Source: Xanthomonas chitinilytica
GTDB taxonomy: Bacteria > Pseudomonadota > Gammaproteobacteria > Xanthomonadales > Xanthomonadaceae
Assembly: GCF_026107455.2 (NCBI RefSeq)
Contig: NZ_JAPCHY010000003.1
Span: 186,001-250,000 of the forward strand
Reading direction: 5' to 3'
Length of the DNA stretch: 64,000 nt
Shown here: positions 1 to 10,094 of the stretch, in pieces
Layout: each line of letters begins with the position of its first letter
Position numbering within the stretch: the stretch's first letter is position 1
Translations under genes and position numbers: made by a program
The notes under the pieces: generated by a model
What the model was told of the DNA's origin: nothing
Database searches by the model: none
The model's input: the letters and a program-made list of their open reading frames with translations, nothing else

Positions 1-207
1 GAATGGCCGAGGTGGCCGCGGCGACATCCGCAGCCGGCGACTGGCACTGCAACCGGGGGTGCCATCGGCAGGGAGGCATGGATCGCACGCACGACAAGGC
101 GTACGCGCCCCCGTCTCGGACCGGCTGTCAGGCCCGAACCCGGGAAGGTGTAATCCTGTAGTTCCGACCAGGCGCGCCCTGGGCACGCCTACAGGAAACG
201 GAAGCCG

Positions 208-1323
208 TCAGGCCTCGATGCTGAGGCCCATCAGCGCGTTGGCGTGCTCCCGCCAGCCTTCCAGCTTCGGCAGTGCACCCACCCTGGCCAGGTATTCCTC
301 GTTCACCGGCGTGCCGCCGGCCAGCGCGGTGGCCACGTGCACGGCGCCGGTCACCCAGAAGCTGCGCAGGTTGGAGCGTTGCGGCTGCAGGTGGAAGCCG
401 ACCGCCTCGATGATCGGCATCGGCAGGCCCCACAGGCCCAGCAGGTAGGCGCCGGCCTCGGCATGTCCGGGGCGCTCGTCGCCCTCGAGCAGCGGCTCGC
501 GCTCGTTGCGCACGCCGGGCAACAGCAGGCCGATATCGGCCAGCAACGCGGCGGTGGCGCCCAGTTCGGCGCTGGAGGCGGGCAGCATCTTGGCGGCCAG
601 CCGCGAGGCGGTCAGCGCCCGCAGCTGCAATGCGTTGCGCTCGGCGTTGGACAGCGACTGGCCGGAAAACACTTCGCTGGCCAGCACCAGGTCGCGCAGG
701 GTCGACAGCCCGAGCCGGGTCACCGCGCCGCGCAGGTCGGAAATGGAGCGTCCGCTGTTGAAGAAGGCCGAGTTGGACAGCTGCAGCACCTTGGCGGCGA
801 TGGCCGGGTCGCCGGCGATCAGCTTGGCGATGTCGGCGCTGTCGGCGCCCTCGTCCTCTTCCAGGGCGTGCTTCAGGCTCAGGTACAGGTGCGGCGGCGA
901 GGGCAGCTTCTCGATCCGGCCGATGGCCGAACGCAGGCGCGGGCTGTCGAGCAGCTCGCGCAGTTCCTCGAGGCTGGTCAGCGCGTCCAGCAGCACTTCC
1001 GGGGTCAGCGGCAGCGGCAGGAAGCGATGCGCCACGCCGATGATGCGGGCCGGTGGCGGGCGATGGCTGGTATCGGCATCGATCAGCGCGATGCGGATCG
1101 TCTCCGGGCGCAGGGTACGGATCTGGCCGAGCAGGGTGGCCGCGGTCAGGTCGGGCAGCGCCGGTGCGGCGATGACCGCGTCGACCGGGCTCGAAGCGAT
1201 CGTGGCGATGGCGCTGTTGCCGTCGCCGACGGTCTGGACCTGCCACTCGTCGCCCAGATCCCCGATGTAATCGACCAGCTCAGCCGGCAGGCTGGCCTCG
1301 TCCCCGACAAGCAGAATACGCAA
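208..1323 (-). CDS. HDOD-domain protein with degenerate receiver domain
   Basis: A 371-residue protein. The N-terminal ~120 residues fold-match a response-regulator receiver (MRILLVGDEAS start), and residues ~125-330 form an HDOD domain (LPSPPHLYLSLKHAL, then AGDPAIAAKVLQLSNSAFFN). HDOD proteins are scaffold or signalling proteins related to HD phosphohydrolases that usually lack the HD metal ligands. The receiver looks unphosphorylatable: the strand that should end in the acceptor Asp reads DAVIAAPALPD, and the usual Lys-Pro is replaced by LPLPL. It lies downstream of ppa on the same strand with a 150-nt gap. The cellular role cannot be told from the sequence; a regulatory or c-di-GMP-linked role is inference from the family. 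Confidence 0.85.
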   Translation of the reverse strand: MRILLVGDEASLPAELVDYIGDLGDEWQVQTVGDGNSAIATIASSPVDAVIAAPALPDLTAATLLGQIRTLRPETIRIALIDADTSHRPPPARIIGVAHRFLPLPLTPEVLLDALTSLEELRELLDSPRLRSAIGRIEKLPSPPHLYLSLKHALEEDEGADSADIAKLIAGDPAIAAKVLQLSNSAFFNSGRSISDLRGAVTRLGLSTLRDLVLASEVFSGQSLSNAERNALQLRALTASRLAAKMLPASSAELGATAALLADIGLLLPGVRNEREPLLEGDERPGHAEAGAYLLGLWGLPMPIIEAVGFHLQPQRSNLRSFWVTGAVHVATALAGGTPVNEEYLARVGALPKLEGWREHANALMGLSIEA

Positions 1324-1442
1324 GACACTTTCCCCGAGATCGTCCGGCCCCTGTTCCGGGCCGGAATGCAGGCTGCAATGTAGCCAATGCCCGTCATCGG
1401 GTCATCGGCATCACTCTTGAAACGTGACCGTCGTCTCCCCGA

Positions 1443-1463
1443 GGGCGGGCCGGTGGCCTGCCC
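1443..1463 (-). terminator. possible terminator hairpin after ppa
   Basis: GGGCGGGCC and GGCCTGCCC flank a 3-nt loop, with one mismatch, just after the ppa stop codon. No T-run follows, so an intrinsic terminator is only a suggestion. Confidence 0.35.
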
Positions 1464-1473
1464 CCGAAGCGCA

Positions 1474-2010
1474 TCAGGCCTGGTTGGCGAGATAGGCGGC
1501 GGTGGCTTCGTTCAGGATGCGCTTGGCCTCCTCGGCGCCGCCCCAACCGTCGAGCTTGACCCACTTGCCCTTCTCCAGGTCCTTGTAGTGCTCGAAGAAG
1601 TGGCCGATGCGCTCCAGCCAGTGGCTGGACACCTGGCCGATGTCCTCGACATGGGCGTAGCCGTTGAAGATCTTGGCGACCGGCACGGCCAGGATCTTCT
1701 CGTCGCTGCCGGCCTCGTCGCTCATCTTCAGCACGCCCACCGGACGGCAGCGCACCACCGAGCCGGGTACCAGCGGCAGCGGCAGCACCACCAGCACGTC
1801 GGCCGGATCGCCGTCGCCGCACAGGGTGTTGGGCACGTAGCCGTAGTTGCAGGGGTAGCGCATCGGCGTGGAGAGGATGCGGTCGACGAAGATCGCTCCC
1901 GATTCCTTGTCCACCTCGTACTTCACCGGCTCCGAGTCCTTCGGGATCTCGATGATGACGTTGATTTCTTCCGGCGGGTTCTTGCCCGACGAAACGAGTT
2001 CCAGACCCAT
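1474..2010 (-). CDS. ppa: inorganic pyrophosphatase (soluble, family I)
   Basis: A 178-residue cytosolic enzyme that hydrolyses PPi to two phosphates using Mg2+. The family I signature DGDPAD is at residues 66-71, and the protein has the usual length of bacterial hexameric PPases. The start ATG is preceded by CGGAG at good spacing. It is followed on the other side by the membrane H+-pyrophosphatase gene on the same strand (130-nt gap). With hppA and the PPi-dependent PFK a few kb away, it belongs to a local cluster of PPi-using enzymes. The soluble enzyme would compete with both for PPi. Confidence 0.97.
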   Translation of the reverse strand: MGLELVSSGKNPPEEINVIIEIPKDSEPVKYEVDKESGAIFVDRILSTPMRYPCNYGYVPNTLCGDGDPADVLVVLPLPLVPGSVVRCRPVGVLKMSDEAGSDEKILAVPVAKIFNGYAHVEDIGQVSSHWLERIGHFFEHYKDLEKGKWVKLDGWGGAEEAKRILNEATAAYLANQA

Positions 2011-2047
2011 GCGCTAGCTCCGAATCTTGCAATTGGAAAAGTGCGCC

Positions 2048-2053
2048 ATTCTA
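2048..2053 (-). promoter_or_regulatory. candidate -10 box for ppa
   Basis: TAGAAT on the minus strand lies about 37 nt before the ppa ATG. A TTGGTG sits 20 nt further upstream, which is a long spacer, so only the -10 element is convincing. Confidence 0.35.
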
Positions 2054-2104
2054 CGCCGAGGAGTATTGCGGCGCACCAAAGCGGGGCCGGGGGCCAGGCC
2101 GGAA

Positions 2105-2134
2105 GGGCCGGCCGTGTTCAGCTTCGGCCGGCCC
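2105..2134 (-). terminator. hairpin downstream of hppA
   Basis: GGGCCGGCC (2105-2113) pairs perfectly with GGCCGGCCC (2126-2134) around a 12-nt loop, starting 6 nt after the hppA stop codon. There is no T-run. It could end or stabilise the hppA transcript. Confidence 0.45.
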
Positions 2135-2140
2135 CGGGGG

Positions 2141-4168
<2,028 letters not shown>

Positions 4169-4416
4169 GACCCCTCCCAAGGTTGATGGATGCCATCCAG
4201 CGAATGGATGAACGGGAGGACACGCCGGGCGGAGCGGAAGCACTGGAACAGACCCGGGGTCGCGTGGGCGGCCGTGGTACGTGTCGTGGTGTTCAACAAT
4301 CCCTGGAGCGGCCCGAGTATGACCGGCGCATGCCCGCACCGCCACCGGCGCGTCTTGCCGTCCGGTTCAGGGCGGTGCTGGCAGCCTGCGTCGCACCTGC
4401 CTGCCGGAGTCCTGCA

Positions 4417-4926
4417 ATGGCCCTTCGAACCATGCTTCCGCTGTTCCTCCTGCTGCCGCTGCCGGTTGCGCTGGCCGCGCCGCCCAGGGCCGAGATCGAG
4501 CGGCCGGCCGCCACGCCGCAGGCCGATGGCGCCGTCCACACGGTGCGGCAGATCCCCGAAGCCTGCACCCGCATCGAGGGCCGCTTCACCGGCGCGGCGG
4601 CAGCGCCCTACGACATGCAGCTGGTGCGCACCAGCCCGCAATGCCAGCCGCGCGCGGCGTTCCTGGACTACGCCAGGGTCGAGCCGTCCGCAGCCGCGGG
4701 CTGGAAACTCAACGAAGTGATCCGCATTCCTTCCGCCGCATGCAGTGGCCGGCAGGCGGTGGTCGAGGTATGGCGCAAGCCGGCCGGGCAGGCGGTGACG
4801 CTGGACGGGCAGGGCCAGAACCGGGTCTATCTGGAGGAAGCCAAGGCACAGGCGGCAGCGGGCAGGCTGGCGGCGCTGCCGGCGTTCGCCGCGCGGCTGA
4901 GGATGGAGGGCAAGGCCTGCCGTTGA
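4417..4926 (+). CDS. putative secreted protein, unknown function
   Basis: A 169-residue protein with a clear signal peptide (MALRTMLPLFLLLPLPVALA, cleavage near residue 20-22). The mature part has four cysteines that could form disulfides and no motif I recognise. The ATG at 4417 was chosen because GGAG lies 7 nt upstream and it places the signal peptide at the N-terminus; upstream in-frame ATGs add a non-hydrophobic leader. It is divergent from hppA and followed directly by REP repeats. It is probably periplasmic. Lineage-restricted hypothetical proteins of this kind are common in Xanthomonadaceae. Confidence 0.75.
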   Translation: MALRTMLPLFLLLPLPVALAAPPRAEIERPAATPQADGAVHTVRQIPEACTRIEGRFTGAAAAPYDMQLVRTSPQCQPRAAFLDYARVEPSAAAGWKLNEVIRIPSAACSGRQAVVEVWRKPAGQAVTLDGQGQNRVYLEEAKAQAAAGRLAALPAFAARLRMEGKACR

Positions 4927-4940
4927 AGCCGCTCGAAAAG

Positions 4941-5004
4941 CTCGCGACTGACGTCGCTCCTACAAGGAGTAGGAAGCCGTTGTAGGAGCGACGTCAGTCG
5001 CGAC
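4941..5004. repeat. REP inverted pair (locus A)
   Basis: A 23-nt arm GTAGGAGCGACGTCAGTCGC+GAC at 4982-5004 is mirrored at 4941-4963. Each arm is itself a small hairpin (GCGAC/GTCGC). The same family occurs at 13629, 24920 and 30063. REPs of this type are non-autonomous elements usually mobilised by RAYT-type transposases; none is encoded in the window. Confidence 0.85.
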
Positions 5005-5158
5005 CGGTGGGGCGCCGGTTGCCATAATGATGCCGCAGGTCATGGGCGCTCCGGGACAATTCCTGGAAGCCGCCCACCACCAAAAGACAGAAGCAGTGAC
5101 GGGGCTCCCAAGGGCGTGCATCTGGAAATCTCGATGCCGGTCGTTGCCGCCCGAAAAG

Positions 5159-5217
5159 CTCGCGACTGACGTCGCTCCTACAACGGCATCCTGGTCGTTG
5201 TAGGAGTCAGTTGCGAC
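5159..5217. repeat. REP inverted pair (locus B), right arm deleted
   Basis: The left arm 5159-5181 is intact. The right arm (5200-5217) reads GTAGGAGTCAGTTGCGAC and has lost the internal CGACG plus gained one substitution. It is the second-copy counterpart of locus A within the 218-bp duplication. Confidence 0.8.
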
Positions 5218-5424
5218 CGATGGGATGCCGGTTGCCATAGCGATGCCCCCAGGTCTTGGGCGCCCCGGAGCATTTCCTGGAAGCCATCCACCATCAAAGG
5301 CAGAAGCGGTGATGGGCCTTTCTGAGCCGCTCATCAGGCAACCGGCACCGGACTTCCGCACATCGAGGTGGTGCCTGCCGGAGGCATGATTGCGAGGTCA
5401 CCGCCGCTGGTCAACATCGCCCCG

Positions 5425-6039
5425 TCAGCGCCGGTCCACGGTGACGAGCAGCGGCGATTCGAAGATGGCCGCGGGAGACACCACCGGCTCGTCCAGCGGC
5501 ACCCGCTGGCCGTAGCGTTCGCGCAGCTTCGCCCGCACCGGCGCTGCATTGAGGTCGAAGCTGCCGAGCCGGGCCAGCGGCGCCAGTTCGATCCCCGCGG
5601 CCGACTTGTAGAGCTTCCAGACCAGTTCGGAGCAGTAGATGCGCTCGTCCGACCATTCGAACGTGAGGTCGTAGGGCTTGCCGACGTGGCGCGCCGCCTC
5701 CGCCTGGAGCGCGGCGGAAGCCTGCGTGGAGAGCGGGGAACGCAGGCGCTTCACGACGTAGTGCCCGTGCTTGCCGCGGTCGAGCCAGGCCTGCAGCGGC
5801 GTGTACTGGACCGGCTGCACGGCTTCGAGCACATAAGGGCTGCCGTTGCGGAACAGGACGATGCCCATGTGGCTGTAGCGCGAACGGGTAGCCGCCTGCA
5901 CCGCCAGGCTCTGGCTGGACGTGGAGGTGTGGAAGACGATGTCCCCGGCTTGCGGCTCGTAGGCCGAAGCGAGCGGACTGAGCAGCAGCCCGAGGATCAG
6001 CGCGGTCATCGTTCTCAACGAAGACTCCTTGCGGCGCAT
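5425..6039 (-). CDS. YiiX/YebB-like permuted NlpC/P60 hydrolase, exported
   Basis: A 204-residue protein with a signal peptide (MTALILGLLLSPLASA region). The domain pattern is that of permuted papain-like YiiX proteins: QAGDIVFHTSTSSQS near the N-terminus, YSHMGIVL with its His, and a C-terminal YCSELVWKLY carrying the catalytic-type Cys. Family members act as amidases or peptidases, often on lipids or peptidoglycan-like substrates; the substrate here is unknown. The start MRRKESS (6039) was chosen for its GGGAG ribosome-binding site, although MTALIL at 6009 is a possible start. The ribosome-binding site is inside a perfect hairpin (6041-6063). Confidence 0.85.
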   Translation of the reverse strand: MRRKESSLRTMTALILGLLLSPLASAYEPQAGDIVFHTSTSSQSLAVQAATRSRYSHMGIVLFRNGSPYVLEAVQPVQYTPLQAWLDRGKHGHYVVKRLRSPLSTQASAALQAEAARHVGKPYDLTFEWSDERIYCSELVWKLYKSAAGIELAPLARLGSFDLNAAPVRAKLRERYGQRVPLDEPVVSPAAIFESPLLVTVDRR

Positions 6040-6040
6040 C

Positions 6041-6063
6041 TGCGCTCCCTTCGCGGGAGCGCA
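6041..6063 (-). promoter_or_regulatory. hairpin sequestering the ribosome-binding site of the YiiX-like gene
   Basis: On the minus strand TGCGCTCCC pairs perfectly with GGGAGCGCA around GCGAA. The second arm contains the GGGAG Shine-Dalgarno element 5-6 nt before the ATG at 6039, so folding would hide it. Confidence 0.55.
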
Positions 6064-6248
6064 GCGTGGAGAGTATGTGGCGCCAGGTGTCGCTGCGCTG
6101 CAGGGAAGGGGGCGCCGATGCCCTGCTGCGGAAACCCTATGCGCGGCATGAAGCGGAAGGACGGCAAGGCGGCGAACCTTGCAGGCGTCGCTGGCCGGGA
6201 CTCCCGTTTCCCGGAGTCCCGGCGCCATCCGCAGGTTCAGGCCGGTGC

Positions 6249-7505
6249 TCAGCCTTCCCAGGCCGGCAGCTTCTTCTTCACCGCCACGTTCTTCAGCGTC
6301 ACGTATTTCGGCAGTCCGTCGCGGCCATAGGGCAGCGGCGCCTCGCCGCGGATCAGCGGCTGCAGGTAGCGGCGGGCCTTGTCGGTGATGCCGAAGCCGT
6401 CCTTGCGGATGAAGCCGGCCGGCATCTTCTTCTCGTGGTTGGCCACCTTGCTCAACGGTGCCGCTTCGATCTTCCAGCGATAGGGCGCGTCGGAGGTGCG
6501 CACGATCACCGGCATCACCGCGTTCTGGCCCTTGAGCGCGAACTGCACCGCGGCCTTGCCGACCGCCTGCGCCTGTTCCCAGTCGGTCCGGGAGGCGATG
6601 TGGCGGGCCGAGCGCTGCAGGTAGTCGGGCAGGGTCCAGTGCACCTTGAAGCCGAGCTGGTCCTTGACCCGCCCGGCCAGGTACGACGCCACGCCGCCGA
6701 GCTGGGTATGTCCGAACGAATCGGTGCCGCCGCCGGCATCGGCGACGAACCTGCCGTCGGCGGTCTGGATGCCCTCGCTGGCCACCACCACGCACCAGCC
6801 GACCTTGGCCACCACCTGCTTCACCCGTGCCAGGAACGCGGCCTCGTCGTAGGCGCGCTCGGGCAGCAGGATCACCTGCGGCGCATCGTCCGCGCCTTCG
6901 CCGGCCAGGCCCGCCGCGGCGGCCAGCCAGCCGGCATGGCGGCCCATCGCCTCGTAGACGAACACCTTGGTCGAGGTCTCGGCCATGGCCGCCACGTCCA
7001 GCGCCGCCTCGCGCACCGAGACCGCGGTGTACTTGGCGGCCGAGCCGAAGCCGGGGCAGGTGTCGGTCACCGCCAGGTCGTTGTCGATGGTCTTCGGCAC
7101 GCCGATGCAGGTCAGCGGATAACCGAACGCCTCGGCCAGCTGCGAGACCTTCCATGCGGTATCGGCCGAATCGTTGCCGCCGTTGTAGAGGAACCAGCGC
7201 ACGTCGTGCGCCTGGAACACTTCCAGCAGCCGCTCGTACTTGCCGCGGTCGGCCTCCAGCGACTTGAGCTTGTAGCGGCAGGAGCCGAACGCGCCGCCCG
7301 GGGTATGCGCCAGCGCCGCGATCGCCGCCGCCGATTCCTTCGAGGTGTCGATCAGGTCCTCGCGCAGCGCGCCGAGGATGCCGTTGCGCGCAGCCAGTAC
7401 CTTGACCTTGCGCGCGCGCGCCTGCCCGATCACGGCGGCGGCGGTGGCGTTGATGACGGCGGTGACGCCGCCGGACTGGGCATACAGCAGGGTGCCTTGG
7501 CTCAT
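6249..7505 (-). CDS. pfp: pyrophosphate-dependent 6-phosphofructokinase
   Basis: A 418-residue glycolytic enzyme that phosphorylates fructose 6-phosphate with PPi, reversibly. GGND at residues 109-112, in place of the GGDGS of ATP enzymes, plus PKTIDND (137-143) and MGRHAGW (187-193), mark the PPi-dependent long-form family. Xanthomonads are known to use this type instead of ATP-PFK. The start MSQGTLLYAQSGG fits the family N-terminus; a longer frame to 7532 is possible but less likely. It is divergent from adk. With ppa and hppA close by, PPi supply and use are encoded together. Confidence 0.94.
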   Translation of the reverse strand: MSQGTLLYAQSGGVTAVINATAAAVIGQARARKVKVLAARNGILGALREDLIDTSKESAAAIAALAHTPGGAFGSCRYKLKSLEADRGKYERLLEVFQAHDVRWFLYNGGNDSADTAWKVSQLAEAFGYPLTCIGVPKTIDNDLAVTDTCPGFGSAAKYTAVSVREAALDVAAMAETSTKVFVYEAMGRHAGWLAAAAGLAGEGADDAPQVILLPERAYDEAAFLARVKQVVAKVGWCVVVASEGIQTADGRFVADAGGGTDSFGHTQLGGVASYLAGRVKDQLGFKVHWTLPDYLQRSARHIASRTDWEQAQAVGKAAVQFALKGQNAVMPVIVRTSDAPYRWKIEAAPLSKVANHEKKMPAGFIRKDGFGITDKARRYLQPLIRGEAPLPYGRDGLPKYVTLKNVAVKKKLPAWEG

Positions 7506-7644
7506 CGGGGTTTCCACGGGACAGGGGGACATTTCCGGGACAATATCCGGATGCGGTAAGCTGCGCTTATTGCGGTGCAGCGTGAATCGGCCCTGGAGTC
7601 TAACGCCGCTGGCCGTCCGGTTTTTTCAACATTGGGAGTCAGGA

Positions 7645-8208
7645 ATGCGATTGGTTCTGTTGGGACCGCCCGGTTCGGGCAAGGGGACACAGGCGACCCG
7701 TCTTAAGGAAAAGCTGCAGATTCCGCACATTTCCACCGGCGACCTGCTGCGCGCCGAGGTGGCCGCCGGCACCGAGCTGGGCCTGCAGGCCAAGGAAGTG
7801 ATGGCCCGCGGCGATCTGGTATCCGACGACATCCTGCTGGGCATGCTGGAATCGCGCCTGGGTCGCGACGACGTGGCCAACGGTTTCATCCTCGACGGCT
7901 ACCCGCGCAACGTCGCCCAGGCCAACGCGCTGGACGGCCTGCTGGCCAAGATCGAGCAGCCGCTCGATGCGGTGGTGCAGCTGGACGTGGCCACCGAGCT
8001 GCTGGTCGAGCGCATCGCCGGCCGCGCCAAGGCCGAAGGCCGCGAGGACGACAATCCCGAGTCGGTGCGCAAGCGCCTGCAGGTCTACAACGACTCCACC
8101 GCGCCGGTGATCGGCTTCTACGAGGGCCGCGGCAAGCTGGCGCGCGTGGATGGCGTCGGTTCGCTGGACGAGGTGCTGTCGCGCATCCTGGCGGCGATCG
8201 GTCGCTGA
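7645..8208 (+). CDS. adk: adenylate kinase, short (LID-less) form
   Basis: A 187-residue enzyme that interconverts AMP + ATP and 2 ADP. The P-loop GPPGSGKGT is at residues 7-15, the AMP-binding region reads HISTGDLLRAEV and FILDGYPRN, and the LID is the short type (REDDNPESVRKRL). The length agrees with short bacterial adenylate kinases. GGGAG and AGGA lie just upstream of the ATG. It is monocistronic by appearance: divergent from pfp and followed by a cluster of hairpins and a 386-nt gap. Confidence 0.97.
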   Translation: MRLVLLGPPGSGKGTQATRLKEKLQIPHISTGDLLRAEVAAGTELGLQAKEVMARGDLVSDDILLGMLESRLGRDDVANGFILDGYPRNVAQANALDGLLAKIEQPLDAVVQLDVATELLVERIAGRAKAEGREDDNPESVRKRLQVYNDSTAPVIGFYEGRGKLARVDGVGSLDEVLSRILAAIGR

Positions 8209-8218
8209 GGGAATCTGG

Positions 8219-8245
8219 CCCGCGCCGCCGCAACGGCGGTGCGGG
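8219..8245 (+). terminator. hairpin after adk
   Basis: CCCGCGCCGCC and GGCGGTGCGGG pair around GCAAC, starting 11 nt after the adk stop codon. The stem is strong but no T-run follows. Confidence 0.5.
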
Positions 8246-8309
8246 CATGGCGGCTGGCGGTGTCGCGGGCATATCCCGTCCGGGCCGCCCTGCGAGGGCG
8301 GACGCAGAT

Positions 8310-8343
8310 CTTCCAGGTCCCGTGCGTTGACGGGACCTGGAAG
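8310..8343. other. perfect 14-bp stem-loop, unassigned
   Basis: CTTCCAGGTCCCGT (8310-8323) pairs without mismatch with ACGGGACCTGGAAG (8330-8343) around GCGTTG. No T-run follows on either strand. It is too regular to be chance and is not a REP copy seen elsewhere in the window. Confidence 0.6.
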
Positions 8344-8594
8344 AGGTGCATCTCTGCGTGATACCAGCAGTAGGGCTTGCTCAAGGCCCCGCAGCATGAG
8401 CTCCCGGGGGATGGCCTCTTGGGGAGTAGGACCGGCGGGATACTGCGGCTGGCGTGGGGAACATTGTCCATGACGCCGGAGAGGGCCGCCATCGGGTTTT
8501 CCCCGACATCGGGGCAGGATTATTCCTACCCGCCGCCGCATGCGGGACAGGTCGCGGCTCCCGTAATGGGCGTGCATCGGCGACAATCGCCGGC

Positions 8595-9956
8595 ATGAGC
8601 AAGATCCACATCCTCGGCATTGCCGGCACCTTCATGGGCGGCGTGGCCGCCCTGGCACGCGAACTGGGACATCAGGTAGAAGGCAGCGACCAGGCGGTGT
8701 ATCCGCCGATGTCGACCCAACTGGAAAAGCTGGGGATCGCGCTCGCGCAGGGCTACGCGGCGGAGAACATCTCGGCCGACTGCGACGAGGTGGTGGTGGG
8801 CAATGCGCTCTCGCGCGGCAATGCAGCGGTCGAGGCCGTGCTGGACGCGGGCCGGCGCTATACCTCCGGTGCGCAATGGCTGTCCGAGCGGGTACTGCCG
8901 GGACGCGACACGCTGGCGGTCGCCGGCACCCACGGCAAGACCACCACCACCACCATCCTGACCTGGCTGCTGCAGGCCGCCGGTCGCGAGCCGGGCTTCC
9001 TGATCGGCGGCGTGGCCGAGGATTTCGGGGTGTCGGCGCGGGTCGGCGGCGGCAGGGAATTCGTGGTCGAGGCCGACGAGTACGACACCGCGTTCTTCGA
9101 CAAGCGCAGCAAGTTCGTGCACTACCGGCCGCTGGTGGCGATCCTCAACAACCTCGAGTACGACCACGCCGACATCTTTCCCGACGTGGCGGCGATCCAG
9201 CGCCAGTTCCACCACCTGGTGCGCACGGTGCCGCGTCGTGGCCGGCTGATCGTCAACGGCGAGGACGCGCATCTGGCCGAAGTGCTGGCGATGGGGTGCT
9301 GGACGCCGGTGGAGCGTTTCGGCTTCGACGCCTCGCTGGAATGGAGCGCGCAGCTGCTGCGCGAGGACGGCAGCGCCTTCGTCGTGCTGCACGACGGCCA
9401 GCCGCTGGGCGAGGTGCATTGGCCGCTGCTGGGCCGGCACAACGTGCTCAATGGCCTGGCGGCGCTGGCCGCGGCCCATGCCGTCGGCGTGGACGTGGCC
9501 ACGGTGTTGCCGGCGCTGGCGCGGTTCCGCAGCGTCAAGCGGCGGCTGGAGCTGATCGGTCAGGCGCAGGGCATCACCCTCTACGACGACTTCGCCCACC
9601 ATCCCACCGCGATCCGCACCACGCTGGAGGGCCTGCGCGCGCGGGTCGGCGACGCCCGCATCGTGGTGGCGATGGAACCGCGCAGCAACTCGATGCGGCT
9701 GGGCGCGCATGCCGATGCGCTGGCGCCCTCGCTGGACGATGCCGATGCGGTGCTGTTCCTGCAGCGGCCCGAATTGCCGTGGGATGCGGGCAAGGTGATC
9801 GCCGCGGTACGCGGACAGGCGCGGGCGGTGCCCGATACCGGGGCGTTGCTGCGCGCGCTGGGTGAGGTGGCGCAGCCGGGCGACCATGTGGTGTTCATGT
9901 CCAACGGCGGTTTCGACGGTGCCCCGCGCCGGTTCCTGGCGCAGTTGCAGGGGTAG
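8595..9956 (+). CDS. mpl: UDP-N-acetylmuramate:tripeptide ligase
   Basis: A 453-residue Mur-ligase family enzyme of peptidoglycan recycling. It joins UDP-MurNAc to recovered L-Ala-gamma-D-Glu-meso-DAP. The N-terminal Rossmann-like segment MSKIHILGIAGTFMGG and the ATP-binding GTHGKTTTTT at residues 111-120 identify it; the length suits Mpl and not MurC. The start ATG has no good Shine-Dalgarno. Next downstream is the LON-domain gene on the same strand, 138 nt away. Confidence 0.95.
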   Translation: MSKIHILGIAGTFMGGVAALARELGHQVEGSDQAVYPPMSTQLEKLGIALAQGYAAENISADCDEVVVGNALSRGNAAVEAVLDAGRRYTSGAQWLSERVLPGRDTLAVAGTHGKTTTTTILTWLLQAAGREPGFLIGGVAEDFGVSARVGGGREFVVEADEYDTAFFDKRSKFVHYRPLVAILNNLEYDHADIFPDVAAIQRQFHHLVRTVPRRGRLIVNGEDAHLAEVLAMGCWTPVERFGFDASLEWSAQLLREDGSAFVVLHDGQPLGEVHWPLLGRHNVLNGLAALAAAHAVGVDVATVLPALARFRSVKRRLELIGQAQGITLYDDFAHHPTAIRTTLEGLRARVGDARIVVAMEPRSNSMRLGAHADALAPSLDDADAVLFLQRPELPWDAGKVIAAVRGQARAVPDTGALLRALGEVAQPGDHVVFMSNGGFDGAPRRFLAQLQG

Positions 9957-10094
9957 CAACGCGGGGACGGACGGGCCGCGTCCGGCGCCGGTTCCGACGC
10001 TGTCCCGCCGCACGTGGCGAAAGCGGCCGGACAGGGCTGCGGTACCATCGCCGGCAGGATTCAGATGCGGGCGGCTGCCCGCCGTCACGCCACG

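Larger units (their letters stand above)
4935..5335. repeat. diverged tandem duplication, ~218-bp period, two copies
   Basis: The unit starting GAAAAGCTCGCGACTGACG at 4935 recurs at 5153. The following landmarks (GGTTGCCATA, TTCCTGGAAGCC, CAC-CA-CAAA-G-CAGAAGC-GTGA) recur in the same order. The copies differ at many positions, so the duplication is old. Each copy begins with a REP inverted pair. The gap 4927-5424 holds no convincing gene; an open frame on the minus strand (4960-5361) is just the translation of this duplication, with an internal amino-acid repeat. Confidence 0.85.
8209..8594. other. 386-nt intergenic region with hairpin cluster
   Basis: No convincing gene is seen on either strand. 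It holds three consecutive stem-loops after adk (8219-8245, 8285-8301, 8310-8343) and a smaller CCCCGACATCGGGG hairpin nearer mpl. It could be the adk 3' end, the mpl leader, or an unannotated small RNA. Confidence 0.5.

Noticed and set aside
1..207. A gene running off the left edge
   Set aside because: No frame has recognisable protein sequence or a convincing start or stop; it is left as unassigned.
4960..5361. Open frame on the minus strand with an internal repeat
   Set aside because: It is the translation of the 218-bp duplication with REP arms and has no start signals; it is unlikely to be a gene.
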